Assembly (NCBI GenBank): GCA_900553215.1
Contig: USCJ01000089.1
Coordinates: 1 to 6,073 of the forward strand
Origin: an uncultured Collinsella sp.
Lineage (GTDB): Bacteria; Actinomycetota; Coriobacteriia; Coriobacteriales; Coriobacteriaceae
Reading direction: 5' to 3'
Length of the DNA stretch: 6,073 nucleotides
Below the pieces are notes generated by a model. That model saw nothing but the letters and a program-made list of their open reading frames with translations. It searched no databases and had not been told where the DNA came from. Shown here piece after piece: positions 1 through 5,252 of this stretch. The position numbers were made by a program, and so were the translations under genes. The stretch's first letter is position 1, and the number at the start of each line of letters is the position of its first letter.

Positions 1-330
1 GAGCCGATGCTTTTGCTCGGGCGTGGCGGCAGAGCAGCATTTAATGAGCACGCTTCTCTCGAGTTTCTCGCGCAAGAAACAGGCGTTCTCGGCGCGTTCC
101 ATGCTGATTTTTGAGACATAGGTGCCGCTTTTGGGACGCGTTTCCACCAGCTCTTGCTCGCGCAGGCGCACAAAGGACTCGCGAATGGGCGTGCGCCCGA
201 TTCCCGTCTCCTTTTCCAGACCGATCGCCGATAAGCGCGTGCCGGGCTTGAGCTCGGCATAGATGATCTTGGAGCGCAATGCGTTGTATGCCTGATCTTG
301 CAGGCTCTGATAATGCTGGTGCTGTTCCAT
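1..330 (-). CDS. GntR-family transcriptional regulator, N-terminal part (partial)
   Basis: The frame is open from ATG at 330 to the window edge and gives 110 residues, so the C-terminus is missing. Residues about 8-73 form a GntR winged helix-turn-helix: a first helix QAYNALRSKI, the turn AELKPGTRLS, a recognition helix GIGRTPIRESFVRLREQ, and the wing LVETRPKSGTYV. The following helix (MERAENACFLREKLERSVL) resembles the start of an FCD/FadR-type effector domain, which usually binds a small acid or sugar acid. The start is supported by GAGG on the minus strand, five bases before ATG. A perfect palindrome lies about 125 bp upstream and is repeated upstream of the uronate dehydrogenase gene, so this protein is the natural candidate for binding both. 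The DNA-binding call is firm. The ligand and the target genes are inference. Confidence 0.9.
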   Translation of the reverse strand, partial: MEQHQHYQSLQDQAYNALRSKIIYAELKPGTRLSAIGLEKETGIGRTPIRESFVRLREQELVETRPKSGTYVSKISMERAENACFLREKLERSVLIKCCSAATPEQKHRL

Positions 331-453
331 AAAGCCCTCGAATGAAGCCCACGGTTTGTCGAATAACTCCACGTAATACTATCGCATTCCCCATCCCACG
401 ACGATGTTTGAGGGGTAGGGCCGGGATTCGGCTTTTGACCGATAAGTTGTTGC

Positions 454-477
454 AATTAGGTGAACGTTCACCTAATT
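454..477. promoter_or_regulatory. Perfect 24-bp palindrome, candidate GntR operator
   Basis: AATTAGGTGAAC is followed directly by its exact reverse complement, with the centre between 465 and 466. The 12-bp core GTGAACGTTCAC recurs at 3280-3291 upstream of the dehydrogenase gene. The site lies between the minus-strand GntR gene and the plus-strand promoter-like element at 492-518. A perfect even palindrome fits a dimeric regulator, and the adjacent GntR protein is the likely binder. It could serve autoregulation, control of the rightward transcript, or both. Confidence 0.75.
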
Positions 478-491
478 TCTTCTATTTCGCT

Positions 492-518
492 TTGCAAATG
501 GATTCCCATACGTATACT
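492..518 (+). promoter_or_regulatory. Candidate promoter for the structured leader and membrane protein gene
   Basis: TATACT at 513-518 is one base from the -10 consensus. TTGCAA at 492-497 is the best -35-like hexamer, but the spacer is only 15 bases, so the -35 is weak. A transcript starting near 525 would carry a 5' leader of about 270 bases before the GTG at 794. The palindrome at 454-477 lies just upstream, at a distance almost identical to that seen before the dehydrogenase gene. Confidence 0.45.
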
Positions 519-522
519 AAAT

Positions 523-750
523 CTCAACGAAACCGATTTCGTCAAGCCTGGGTAATAGGATGCTAAGACGCACCCTACCATCTTGGCATCCTATTGCCCA
601 TGCCATGCCATTTGCTTTCTTCCCGTCTCGTTGAGCCCTTCAGTCCCATTCCGGCACAACGAGACATTCCTAGACGACTGACCAGGGGGCCGGCTTTTCT
701 GCCGTTGAGGCAGTGCCTCCGATAACCCTCTTTTTGCCGGCCCAGGTCAG
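523..750 (+). ncRNA. Highly structured leader region of unknown class (four hairpins)
   Basis: Four consecutive inverted repeats can be read. (a) ACGAAA/TTTCGT at 527-532 and 537-542 with a CCGA loop. (b) A 20-bp stem, 549-568 with 581-600, in which the only two non-Watson-Crick positions would be G-U in RNA, with a 12-base loop. (c) GTCTCGTTG/CAACGAGAC at 625-633 and 657-665. (d) CTGACC/GGTCAG (678-683, 745-750) continuing into GGGCCGGC/GCCGGCCC (687-694, 736-743) around a small hairpin CTGCC/GGCAG (699-703, 709-713). Competing pairings exist: CTCAACGA at 523-530 can pair with TCGTTGAG at 628-635, which would open hairpin (c). AGGGGG at 684-689 can pair with CCCTCT at 726-731, directly before more T residues, which would open stem (d). 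No known riboswitch signature was recognised. It could be a cis-regulatory leader, a stand-alone RNA, or a small palindromic element; ΔG and covariation were not computed. Confidence 0.45.
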
Positions 751-793
751 ACATTTCTCTTTAAATATCCTTCAATCGAAAGGATGCAGCAGC

Positions 794-1477
794 GTGCGAC
801 CGCTCATCATCATGCATGGCGCAGACATCGATTGGCGTCATACCGTCATAAGAATGCTGATGTATCTGGCGGGCGTTGCCGTACTGGCACTCGGCATGAG
901 CCTCCAGACGGCATCTGGTCTGGGCGTTGCGGCGCTCACGTGCTTTGCTACGACCCTATCCATGCTCACGGGCAAGACGCTTGGCTTTTGGATTACGGCT
1001 ACCTATGTCGCCTACATCGCGGCGCAATTGGCTATCTTGCGACGCGAATTTCAGCCGCGTATTTTGCTCGAACTTTGTTTCTCAACGCTGATCGGCGGCT
1101 TCACCGATTTCTTTATGGCGGTCAACCCGCTGCATCCCACCGCGCTCCCCGCACAGGTTGCGACCATGCTGCTCTCCCTCGCCGTCACCGCATTTGGCGT
1201 AAGCCTCGTCGTCAACATGGGCGTTGTCCCCAACGCACCCGATGGATTAGTACAGGTCATTGCCGAAAAGCTCAAGCGCCGCTTTGGAGACGTAAAGGTC
1301 GTGTTCGACTGCTCGCATGTCGCCGCCTCGCTCATGCTATCGCTGGCATGTATACACAACTTAGGCGGCTTTGGCGTGACCACCGCCATCTCGGCACTGT
1401 TCTTGGGCCATGTCATCAACATCGCCAACAAGCTGTTTGCCCAGCGATTCGTCCGCATGGCGTTTGGCGCCAAATAG
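794..1477 (+). CDS. YczE/YyaS/YitT-like integral membrane protein
   Basis: This is a 227-residue hydrophobic protein with about six or seven predicted membrane segments, near residues 19-40, 43-59, 64-83, 90-110, 119-141, 170-188 and 196-212 from the chosen start. The GLGVAALTCFATTLSMLTG stretch followed by the glycine-rich second segment, and NAPDGLVQVIAEKLKRRFGDVK in the middle of the protein, fit the YczE/YitT-type family, whose substrate is not established. GTG at 794 is chosen because AAAGG at 779-783 lies ten bases upstream; ATG at 812 is the alternative. An in-frame GTG at 713 would add 27 polar residues, but it falls inside the hairpin at 678-750 and has no ribosome binding site. The gene stands alone, converging on the next minus-strand gene. 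Its long structured leader is the notable feature. A transport role linked to the uronate genes is only a guess from the shared operator. Confidence 0.8.
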   Translation: MRPLIIMHGADIDWRHTVIRMLMYLAGVAVLALGMSLQTASGLGVAALTCFATTLSMLTGKTLGFWITATYVAYIAAQLAILRREFQPRILLELCFSTLIGGFTDFFMAVNPLHPTALPAQVATMLLSLAVTAFGVSLVVNMGVVPNAPDGLVQVIAEKLKRRFGDVKVVFDCSHVAASLMLSLACIHNLGGFGVTTAISALFLGHVINIANKLFAQRFVRMAFGAK

Positions 1478-1643
1478 CGAACAGCCGCGGAGCAACCGAG
1501 GCGCGAGTGCCCGGCATATCGATGTCGCAAATAACGACGCACGCGCTATACGGACGATGAGGAACAGCCCGTCGCAAACCCCGCAAGCTGCGCCATACGT
1601 TGCTATAGCTTGACATAAATTGGCTCATTGCCAGCCGGCATGC

Positions 1644-1676
1644 AAAAGGCCCCAAGCCATTCGCGACTTGGGGCCT
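1644..1676 (-). terminator. Intrinsic terminator of the AlbA_2-type gene
   Basis: A 10-bp stem (1647-1656 with 1667-1676, core GGCCCCAAG/CTTGGGGCC) encloses a 10-base loop. On the minus strand it runs into TTTT (1647-1644), about 25 bases past the stop at 1701. On the plus strand no T run follows, so it would be weak at best for the membrane protein gene. No other terminator is visible in 1478-1700, which otherwise appears featureless. Confidence 0.65.
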
Positions 1677-1700
1677 GCCTGGTAACACAGGTCTTTCGGA

Positions 1701-2954
1701 CTACGCTCGCTCGTATTTCGTGGCGCGGCCTGTCCCCTGTTTCATGATTGCGTTTCGGCTGAGCAGAGATTCGAGCGCGGACAGTGTTCGTGCACGGCTC
1801 AGTCCTGTCTGTTTCTCGATCTCACTTCGTGACATAATTCGTCCGCCCGACAAGGCCTTAAGAACCTGAGCCTCTTCTCCAGACCCTTCAAAGGCATCGG
1901 TAACGGGCAACGCGACAGCCACCACGCCGCCACGAATATCAAAGACCGGCTGATTAATCGAATCGCGATAGGCACGCCTGATGCGCGCAATTCCCGTTCC
2001 AAACTTCTCGATATAGTCCAACTTTAAGAAGACCTCGGCAACGATGGGATTTCTGAGCACGGATATTTGTCCATACAGGTATTGCTCCGTCGTCAAGCCA
2101 GCGGGCAACGACCCGGGTGAAGTCACAACGACGCGATCATCATACAGAGCAACCTGAACATTCGCTTGCACGTCCCACGTCCGATGCACTAGAGCGTTTG
2201 CAACTGCCTCGCGGAATGCCTCGAGGGGAATCCGGTCGGTCTGAACACGCTCGACACCTTCGATGCGCTCATAACGATAGTAGCGCGCGAACATGGCAAC
2301 TGCTCTATCAACCTGCTCAATTGCAGACAGGCCCGTCGTCGTCTCACGATCTAAAAGCACGTCCTCGGTGTCGCCAAAACGAACGCAGTCGATGCCCGGA
2401 AATTCGTTGTTATCCGCCAATATCGCCGCGGCATTGGTATAGCCATCCTTGCCGAGCAGGCGAAGCGTTCGCATAATATCCGACGTGAGCTCAGAAATGC
2501 CTAGATGCTCGATGCACTTGTGTTCGAGCGTATGAAAACTCAGGTCCTGGCGAGCCGAGGTGAGCGCATCGAACGTCAGATTGCTGCCTTCGAGCGTCAG
2601 CCTGCCGTACTCAAAACGGTCGACCTCTACCGTCGCCGAATCATTTCGCCTGTAGGCCTTCCCCTTGCTTCGATAGGGCTTGTCCTGCCCCTCGTAAACC
2701 GTAAGCGTTACAGTTCCGCGGTTCTCGTCGTGCTCGAGCGTGTAACGAGGCGCAGGATCCAGACTGTCATTAATCATGTTCTCGATGCGCAGACACTCCG
2801 CAACCGGATCAGAAAGACCGACTGCAACACCACCGTCGTCAACGCCAAACTCTATCTTGCCCGTCCCGTAGTTTGCATAAGCGCTCACTGTTTTAAGAAA
2901 CGTCGGCGTTACGCTTTCCTTGTATTCGACGGTAGGACTCTCTCTGACAACCAT
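1701..2954 (-). CDS. AlbA_2 / HATPase_c_4 / winged-helix putative regulator
   Basis: The protein is 417 residues from ATG 2954. Residues about 8-110 form a Schlafen AlbA_2 (divergent AAA_4) domain: VEYKES, ANYGTGKIEFGVDDGG, and YRSKGKAYRRNDS near its end. Residues about 210-350 form an HATPase_c_4 GHKL-type module, with the N-box EAVANALVHR at 249-258, SPGSLPAG at 279-286 and FGTGIARIRRAY from 318. The C-terminus, from about 360, is a winged helix (SRSEIEKQTGLSRARTLSALESLLSRN). This is the common arrangement annotated as putative ATP-dependent transcriptional regulator or RecG-like protein; the true function of the family is poorly known, and some members sit near defence or mobile loci. ATG 2954 is preferred over ATG 2978 because GGAAGGA (2963-2969 on this strand) lies eight bases upstream of 2954, whereas 2978 lacks a ribosome binding site and starts only a few bases after the expected transcription start. 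It is monocistronic and appears less GC-biased in codon use than the dehydrogenase gene. Confidence 0.85.
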   Translation of the reverse strand: MVVRESPTVEYKESVTPTFLKTVSAYANYGTGKIEFGVDDGGVAVGLSDPVAECLRIENMINDSLDPAPRYTLEHDENRGTVTLTVYEGQDKPYRSKGKAYRRNDSATVEVDRFEYGRLTLEGSNLTFDALTSARQDLSFHTLEHKCIEHLGISELTSDIMRTLRLLGKDGYTNAAAILADNNEFPGIDCVRFGDTEDVLLDRETTTGLSAIEQVDRAVAMFARYYRYERIEGVERVQTDRIPLEAFREAVANALVHRTWDVQANVQVALYDDRVVVTSPGSLPAGLTTEQYLYGQISVLRNPIVAEVFLKLDYIEKFGTGIARIRRAYRDSINQPVFDIRGGVVAVALPVTDAFEGSGEEAQVLKALSGGRIMSRSEIEKQTGLSRARTLSALESLLSRNAIMKQGTGRATKYERA

Positions 2955-2955
2955 A

Positions 2956-3065
2956 CGTACGGTCCTTCCCCTTTTCATGCTTATCTGAACCGTATTATAA
3001 GACGAAAAACATTTGCGTACGGCTTAGAACCAGACGCAAACGGTTTTCGTCTTATTTGCGTACGG
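2956..3065. repeat. Repeat cluster around the AlbA_2-type promoter
   Basis: CGTACGG occurs three times, at 2956-2962, 3016-3022 and 3059-3065. The last two belong to a longer 12-bp direct repeat, ATTTGCGTACGG, at 3011-3022 and 3054-3065. A 12-bp perfect inverted repeat, ATAAGACGAAAA/TTTTCGTCTTAT, lies at 2997-3008 and 3044-3055 and overlaps the -10 hexamer. One CGTACGG copy sits between the ribosome binding site and the ATG of the gene. The arrangement looks like a multi-site operator, and because the gene encodes its own winged helix, autoregulation is the simplest inference. Confidence 0.55.
2994..2999 (-). promoter_or_regulatory. -10 hexamer of the AlbA_2-type gene
   Basis: TATAAT reads perfectly on the minus strand, 40 bases before the chosen ATG at 2954. 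No good TTGACA-like hexamer is found 16-18 bases upstream. The hexamer partly overlaps the left arm of the inverted repeat at 2997-3055, which suggests control by a protein bound there. Confidence 0.55.
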
Positions 3066-3144
3066 AAACTAGATACAAATTTCACGTTCATACGACTATT
3101 TACCAAACGCATAGTGTTTTCATCCGGCAATGCGTCCGTAATCC

Positions 3145-3174
3145 AAAAAAGCCCTGAGCTCATGTAAACTCGGG
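3145..3174 (-). terminator. Candidate orphan terminator on the minus strand
   Basis: On the minus strand CCCGAG (3174-3169) pairs with CTC-A-GGG (3158-3152), leaving one bulged A, and is followed after one C by six T residues (3150-3145). The stem is short and imperfect. No coding region is recognisable upstream on this strand, so it would end an antisense or small RNA from the regulatory region, or it is chance. Confidence 0.3.
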
Positions 3175-3263
3175 ACCTCTTGCGCCGCGCATCTATGAGA
3201 GGAGAAATGCGATGCGCACGGGCGCTACTCCACGTAGCAGACATTGCGACAATCGGCCACAAC

Positions 3264-3293
3264 CGTTCACCTTCTAAAAGTGAACGTTCACCT
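3264..3293. promoter_or_regulatory. Second GntR-type operator with an extra half-site
   Basis: GTGAACGTTCAC at 3280-3291 is a perfect 12-bp palindrome identical to the core at 460-471. An extra half-site CGTTCACCT at 3264-3272 repeats the right half at 3285-3293 with 21-bp spacing, two helical turns. The extra half-site and the left half of the palindrome also form an inverted pair around a 9-base spacer. This fits cooperative binding of the GntR-family regulator upstream of the dehydrogenase gene. Confidence 0.7.
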
Positions 3294-3333
3294 GATTCTA
3301 AGAAAACCTGACTTTTAATTCCTCCGCTTCTCC

Positions 3334-3339
3334 TATACT
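3334..3339 (+). promoter_or_regulatory. -10 hexamer for the uronate dehydrogenase gene
   Basis: TATACT matches five of six consensus bases and is identical to the hexamer at 513-518. No convincing -35 lies 16-18 bases upstream (ACTTTT region), which is compatible with a need for an activator. Transcription would begin near 3346, giving a leader of about 50 bases. Confidence 0.5.
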
Positions 3340-3369
3340 GAGCTTGTAATAGAAGCAAGACTTATATAG

Positions 3370-3378
3370 ATGAACGTT
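3370..3378. promoter_or_regulatory. Partial third operator copy near the start codon
   Basis: ATGAACGTT keeps the left half and centre of the palindrome, but the right half reads TC where CA is expected. It lies just upstream of the ribosome binding site GGAAGGA (3385-3391). It could be an auxiliary site inside the transcribed leader. With one intact half it may also be chance. Confidence 0.35.
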
Positions 3379-3396
3379 TCTTTTGGAAGGATTGTA

Positions 3397-4206
3397 ATGT
3401 CTAACCTTATGGACAGCTTCCGCCTAGACGGCAAGGTCGCGCTCGTGACCGGCGCCACCTACGGTATCGGCATGGCCATTGCCGAGGCGCTCGGAGAGGC
3501 AGGCGCCAAGATTGCCTTTAACGCCCGTCACGCCGACAAAGTTGCCGAAGCCGAGAAGCACTACCGCGAGCTGGGCTTTGATGCTCACGGCTATGTTGCC
3601 GACGTCACCGACGAGGCTGTCGTCGCCGAGCTCGTTGCCAAGATCGAAGCCGATTTTGGCACCACGCCCGACATCCTGGTCAACAACGCCGGCGTCATCC
3701 AGCGCACCCCGATGCTCGACATGAGCGCCGAGGACTTCCGTCGCGTCGTCGACATCGACCTCAATGCCCCGTTTATCGTGTCCAAGGCCTGCCTGCCGGG
3801 CATGATCGCCAAGGGTCACGGCAAGATCATCAACATCTGCTCCATGATGAGCGAGCTCGGCCGCGAGACCATCGCCGGCTATGCCGCCGCCAAGGGCGGA
3901 CTCAAGATGCTCACCAAGAACATCTGCTCCGAGTTTGGCGAGGCCAATATCCAGTGCAATGGCATTGGGCCCGGCTACATCGCCACGCCGCAAACCGCGC
4001 CGCTGCGCGAGACGCAGCCTGACGGCAGCCGCCATCCGTTTGACCAGTTCATCATCGCCAAGACGCCGGCAGCCCGTTGGGGCACGCCCGAGGACCTGAA
4101 GGGGCCCGCCGTGTTCCTGGCTTCCGACGCATCGAACTTCGTCAACGGGCACATTCTGTACGTGGACGGCGGCATACTCGCATACATCGGCAAACAGCCG
4201 CAATAG
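3397..4206 (+). CDS. dhuD: SDR dehydrogenase, DhuD/KduD-type (2-keto-3-deoxygluconate-forming; often annotated gluconate 5-dehydrogenase)
   Basis: This 269-residue classical short-chain dehydrogenase is full length. It shows the nucleotide-binding TGATYGIG (18-25), NNAG (96-99), and the catalytic set Asn123, Ser149 (ICSMMSELG), Tyr162 and Lys166 (YAAAK), followed by GPGYIATP (191-198) and the C-terminal VDGGILAYIG. The region CSMMSELGRET and the insert TPQTAPLRETQPDGSRHPF fit the Gram-positive DhuD/Gno group better than E. coli KduD. DhuD reduces 3-deoxy-D-glycero-2,5-hexodiulosonate, the DhuI product, to 2-keto-3-deoxygluconate in the cytoplasm during breakdown of glycosaminoglycan unsaturated uronates. 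Pairing with the isomerase downstream supports this over a plain gluconate role. ATG 3397 is chosen for GGAAGGA five bases upstream; the in-frame ATG at 3370 lies within the partial operator and has no ribosome binding site. The operator and -10 upstream suggest control by the GntR regulator. Confidence 0.88.
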   Translation: MSNLMDSFRLDGKVALVTGATYGIGMAIAEALGEAGAKIAFNARHADKVAEAEKHYRELGFDAHGYVADVTDEAVVAELVAKIEADFGTTPDILVNNAGVIQRTPMLDMSAEDFRRVVDIDLNAPFIVSKACLPGMIAKGHGKIINICSMMSELGRETIAGYAAAKGGLKMLTKNICSEFGEANIQCNGIGPGYIATPQTAPLRETQPDGSRHPFDQFIIAKTPAARWGTPEDLKGPAVFLASDASNFVNGHILYVDGGILAYIGKQPQ

Positions 4207-4472
4207 GCTGCGGCCGCGCGGAGCACGGCACCTTGGCGATCAAACCGTCGCTCGCGTACCGAAGTACGCTTCGCTCCTCTTTCACGCCAATCTGCCGCAC
4301 TCCGCGCGCCCTCGCCACCGTCACGCACCAGCCAACACAGGCGCTTCGGTTTGTGCGGAACTCGCGACAGACTTAACTGCCGACCGCCCGCATAGCTCAT
4401 CGCGGGTTGGCTTTGCCGCCGCCCGCGCACAGAAACAAAAAACTGGAAGATTAAGTTGAAAGGTTAACTCAA
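4207..4472 (+). other. Non-coding gap between dehydrogenase and isomerase genes
   Basis: No gene is credible here. A small hairpin GCGTAC-CGAA-GTACGC lies at 4254-4269, and CGCGGG/CCCGCG arms at 4401-4406 and 4422-4427 enclose a 15-base loop. Neither is followed by a T run on the plus strand, so there is no clear terminator, and no clear promoter was found before 4473. The two genes may be co-transcribed, with the gap allowing processing or different expression levels. Confidence 0.4.
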
Positions 4473-5114
4473 ATGAAGATCGCTCTGATTAATGAGAATT
4501 CTCAGAACTCCAAGAACCCTATGATCGAGGCTGCCCTTAAGAAGGTTGTCGAGCCCATGGGGCACACCGTCTTTAACTATGGCATGTATGCCGACGCCAA
4601 CTCCAAGCCCCTCACCTACGTGCAGAACGGCATTCTTGCCGCCGTGCTGCTCAACTCCGGCGCTGCCGACTACGTCGTGACCGGATGCGGCACCGGCGAG
4701 GGCGCCATGCTCGCCTGCAACTCCTTCCCCGGCGTGCTGTGCGGCCACGTTGCCGACCCGCTGGATGCCTACACCTTTGCCCAGGTCAACGATGGCAATG
4801 CCGTCGCCATGCCCTTCGCCCTCAAGAACGGCTGGGGCCAGGAGCTCAACCTCGAGTACACCTTCGAGAAGCTCTTTGGCTTTGGTTCGGGTAACGGCTA
4901 CCCCGCCGAGCGCGTTGAGCCCGAGCAGCGCAACAAGAAGATCCTCGATGGCGTGCGCGCTGTGACCATGCGTCCGCTCGTCGACGTCCTGGGCGAGATC
5001 GATCAGGATCTGGTGAAGGGCGCCCTCGCTGGTGAGCACTTCCAGGAGTACTTCTTTGCCAACGCCACCGACGAGGCCATCATCGCCAAGGTCAAGGAGA
5101 TCTTGAGCCTGTAA
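4473..5114 (+). CDS. dhuI: RpiB/LacA/LacB-family isomerase, DhuI-type (4-deoxy-L-threo-5-hexosulose-uronate ketol-isomerase)
   Basis: The protein has 213 residues, longer than true RpiB (about 150) and matching the longer DhuI-like group. The RpiB-fold core is visible: MKIALINENSQ at the N-terminus, the TGCGTGEGAMLACN loop (70-83) with Cys72 at the place of the RpiB catalytic cysteine and a glycine-rich anion-binding turn, then FPGVLCGHVADP and NDGNAVAMP (106-114). The extra C-terminal half, including KLFGFGSGNGYPAERV and the final helix, distinguishes it from ribose-5-phosphate isomerase. DhuI converts the open-chain unsaturated uronate to the substrate of DhuD. The adjacent dehydrogenase supports this assignment, but substrate is inferred. 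AAAGG at 4459-4463 lies nine bases before ATG 4473. The gene ends in tandem stops (TAATAA), and a strong terminator follows. Confidence 0.85.
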   Translation: MKIALINENSQNSKNPMIEAALKKVVEPMGHTVFNYGMYADANSKPLTYVQNGILAAVLLNSGAADYVVTGCGTGEGAMLACNSFPGVLCGHVADPLDAYTFAQVNDGNAVAMPFALKNGWGQELNLEYTFEKLFGFGSGNGYPAERVEPEQRNKKILDGVRAVTMRPLVDVLGEIDQDLVKGALAGEHFQEYFFANATDEAIIAKVKEILSL

Positions 5115-5156
5115 TAAGGCCCACGGGGCGCACCGACCCCCAACAAACCGCCAGAC

Positions 5157-5197
5157 AAAAGGCGCCGCGACGATCCATGTGTCGCGGCGCCTTTTTT
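5157..5197 (+). terminator. Strong intrinsic terminator, bidirectional
   Basis: An 11-bp perfect stem, GGCGCCGCGAC (5161-5171) with GTCGCGGCGCC (5181-5191), has a 9-base loop and is followed by six T residues at 5192-5197. Four A residues at 5157-5160 give a shorter T run on the minus strand, so it can also serve the convergent flavoenzyme remnant ending at 5253. Confidence 0.93.
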
Positions 5198-5252
5198 GAT
5201 TGGCTATCGCTTGAGTCACCGCAAGGCGGCCGCTCCCCTATTTGCCAAGAGC

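Noticed and set aside
342..566. Plus-strand ORF of 74 codons across the palindrome and promoter.
   Set aside because: It overlaps the operator, the -10 hexamer and the large hairpin, has no ribosome binding site, and its product is not protein-like.
713..793. N-terminal extension of the membrane protein from GTG 713.
   Set aside because: GTG 713 lies inside the hairpin at 678-750, lacks a ribosome binding site, and adds no membrane segment or family-like sequence.
1610..1615. Perfect TTGACA, possible -35 box.
   Set aside because: No -10-like hexamer lies 16-18 bases downstream and no rightward gene follows.
3207..3311. Small ORFs (34 codons from ATG 3207; 21 codons from ATG 3212, ending 3277) after a GAGAGGAG ribosome-binding-like sequence.
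   Set aside because: The ribosome binding match is good for ATG 3212, but the ORFs run through the operator, lie upstream of the likely promoter at 3334, and encode arginine-rich, family-less peptides. No promoter for them was found.
3424..4203. Long minus-strand ORF (259 codons) opposite the dehydrogenase; a similar one lies at 4464-5219 opposite the isomerase.
   Set aside because: These are mirror frames of high-GC coding DNA, rich in Gly, Val, Leu and Asp, with no family features, while the plus-strand frames carry clear catalytic motifs.
4401..4427. GC-rich hairpin before the isomerase gene as a terminator.
   Set aside because: No T run follows on the plus strand, and the A-rich stretch after it would give T residues on the wrong side for the minus strand.
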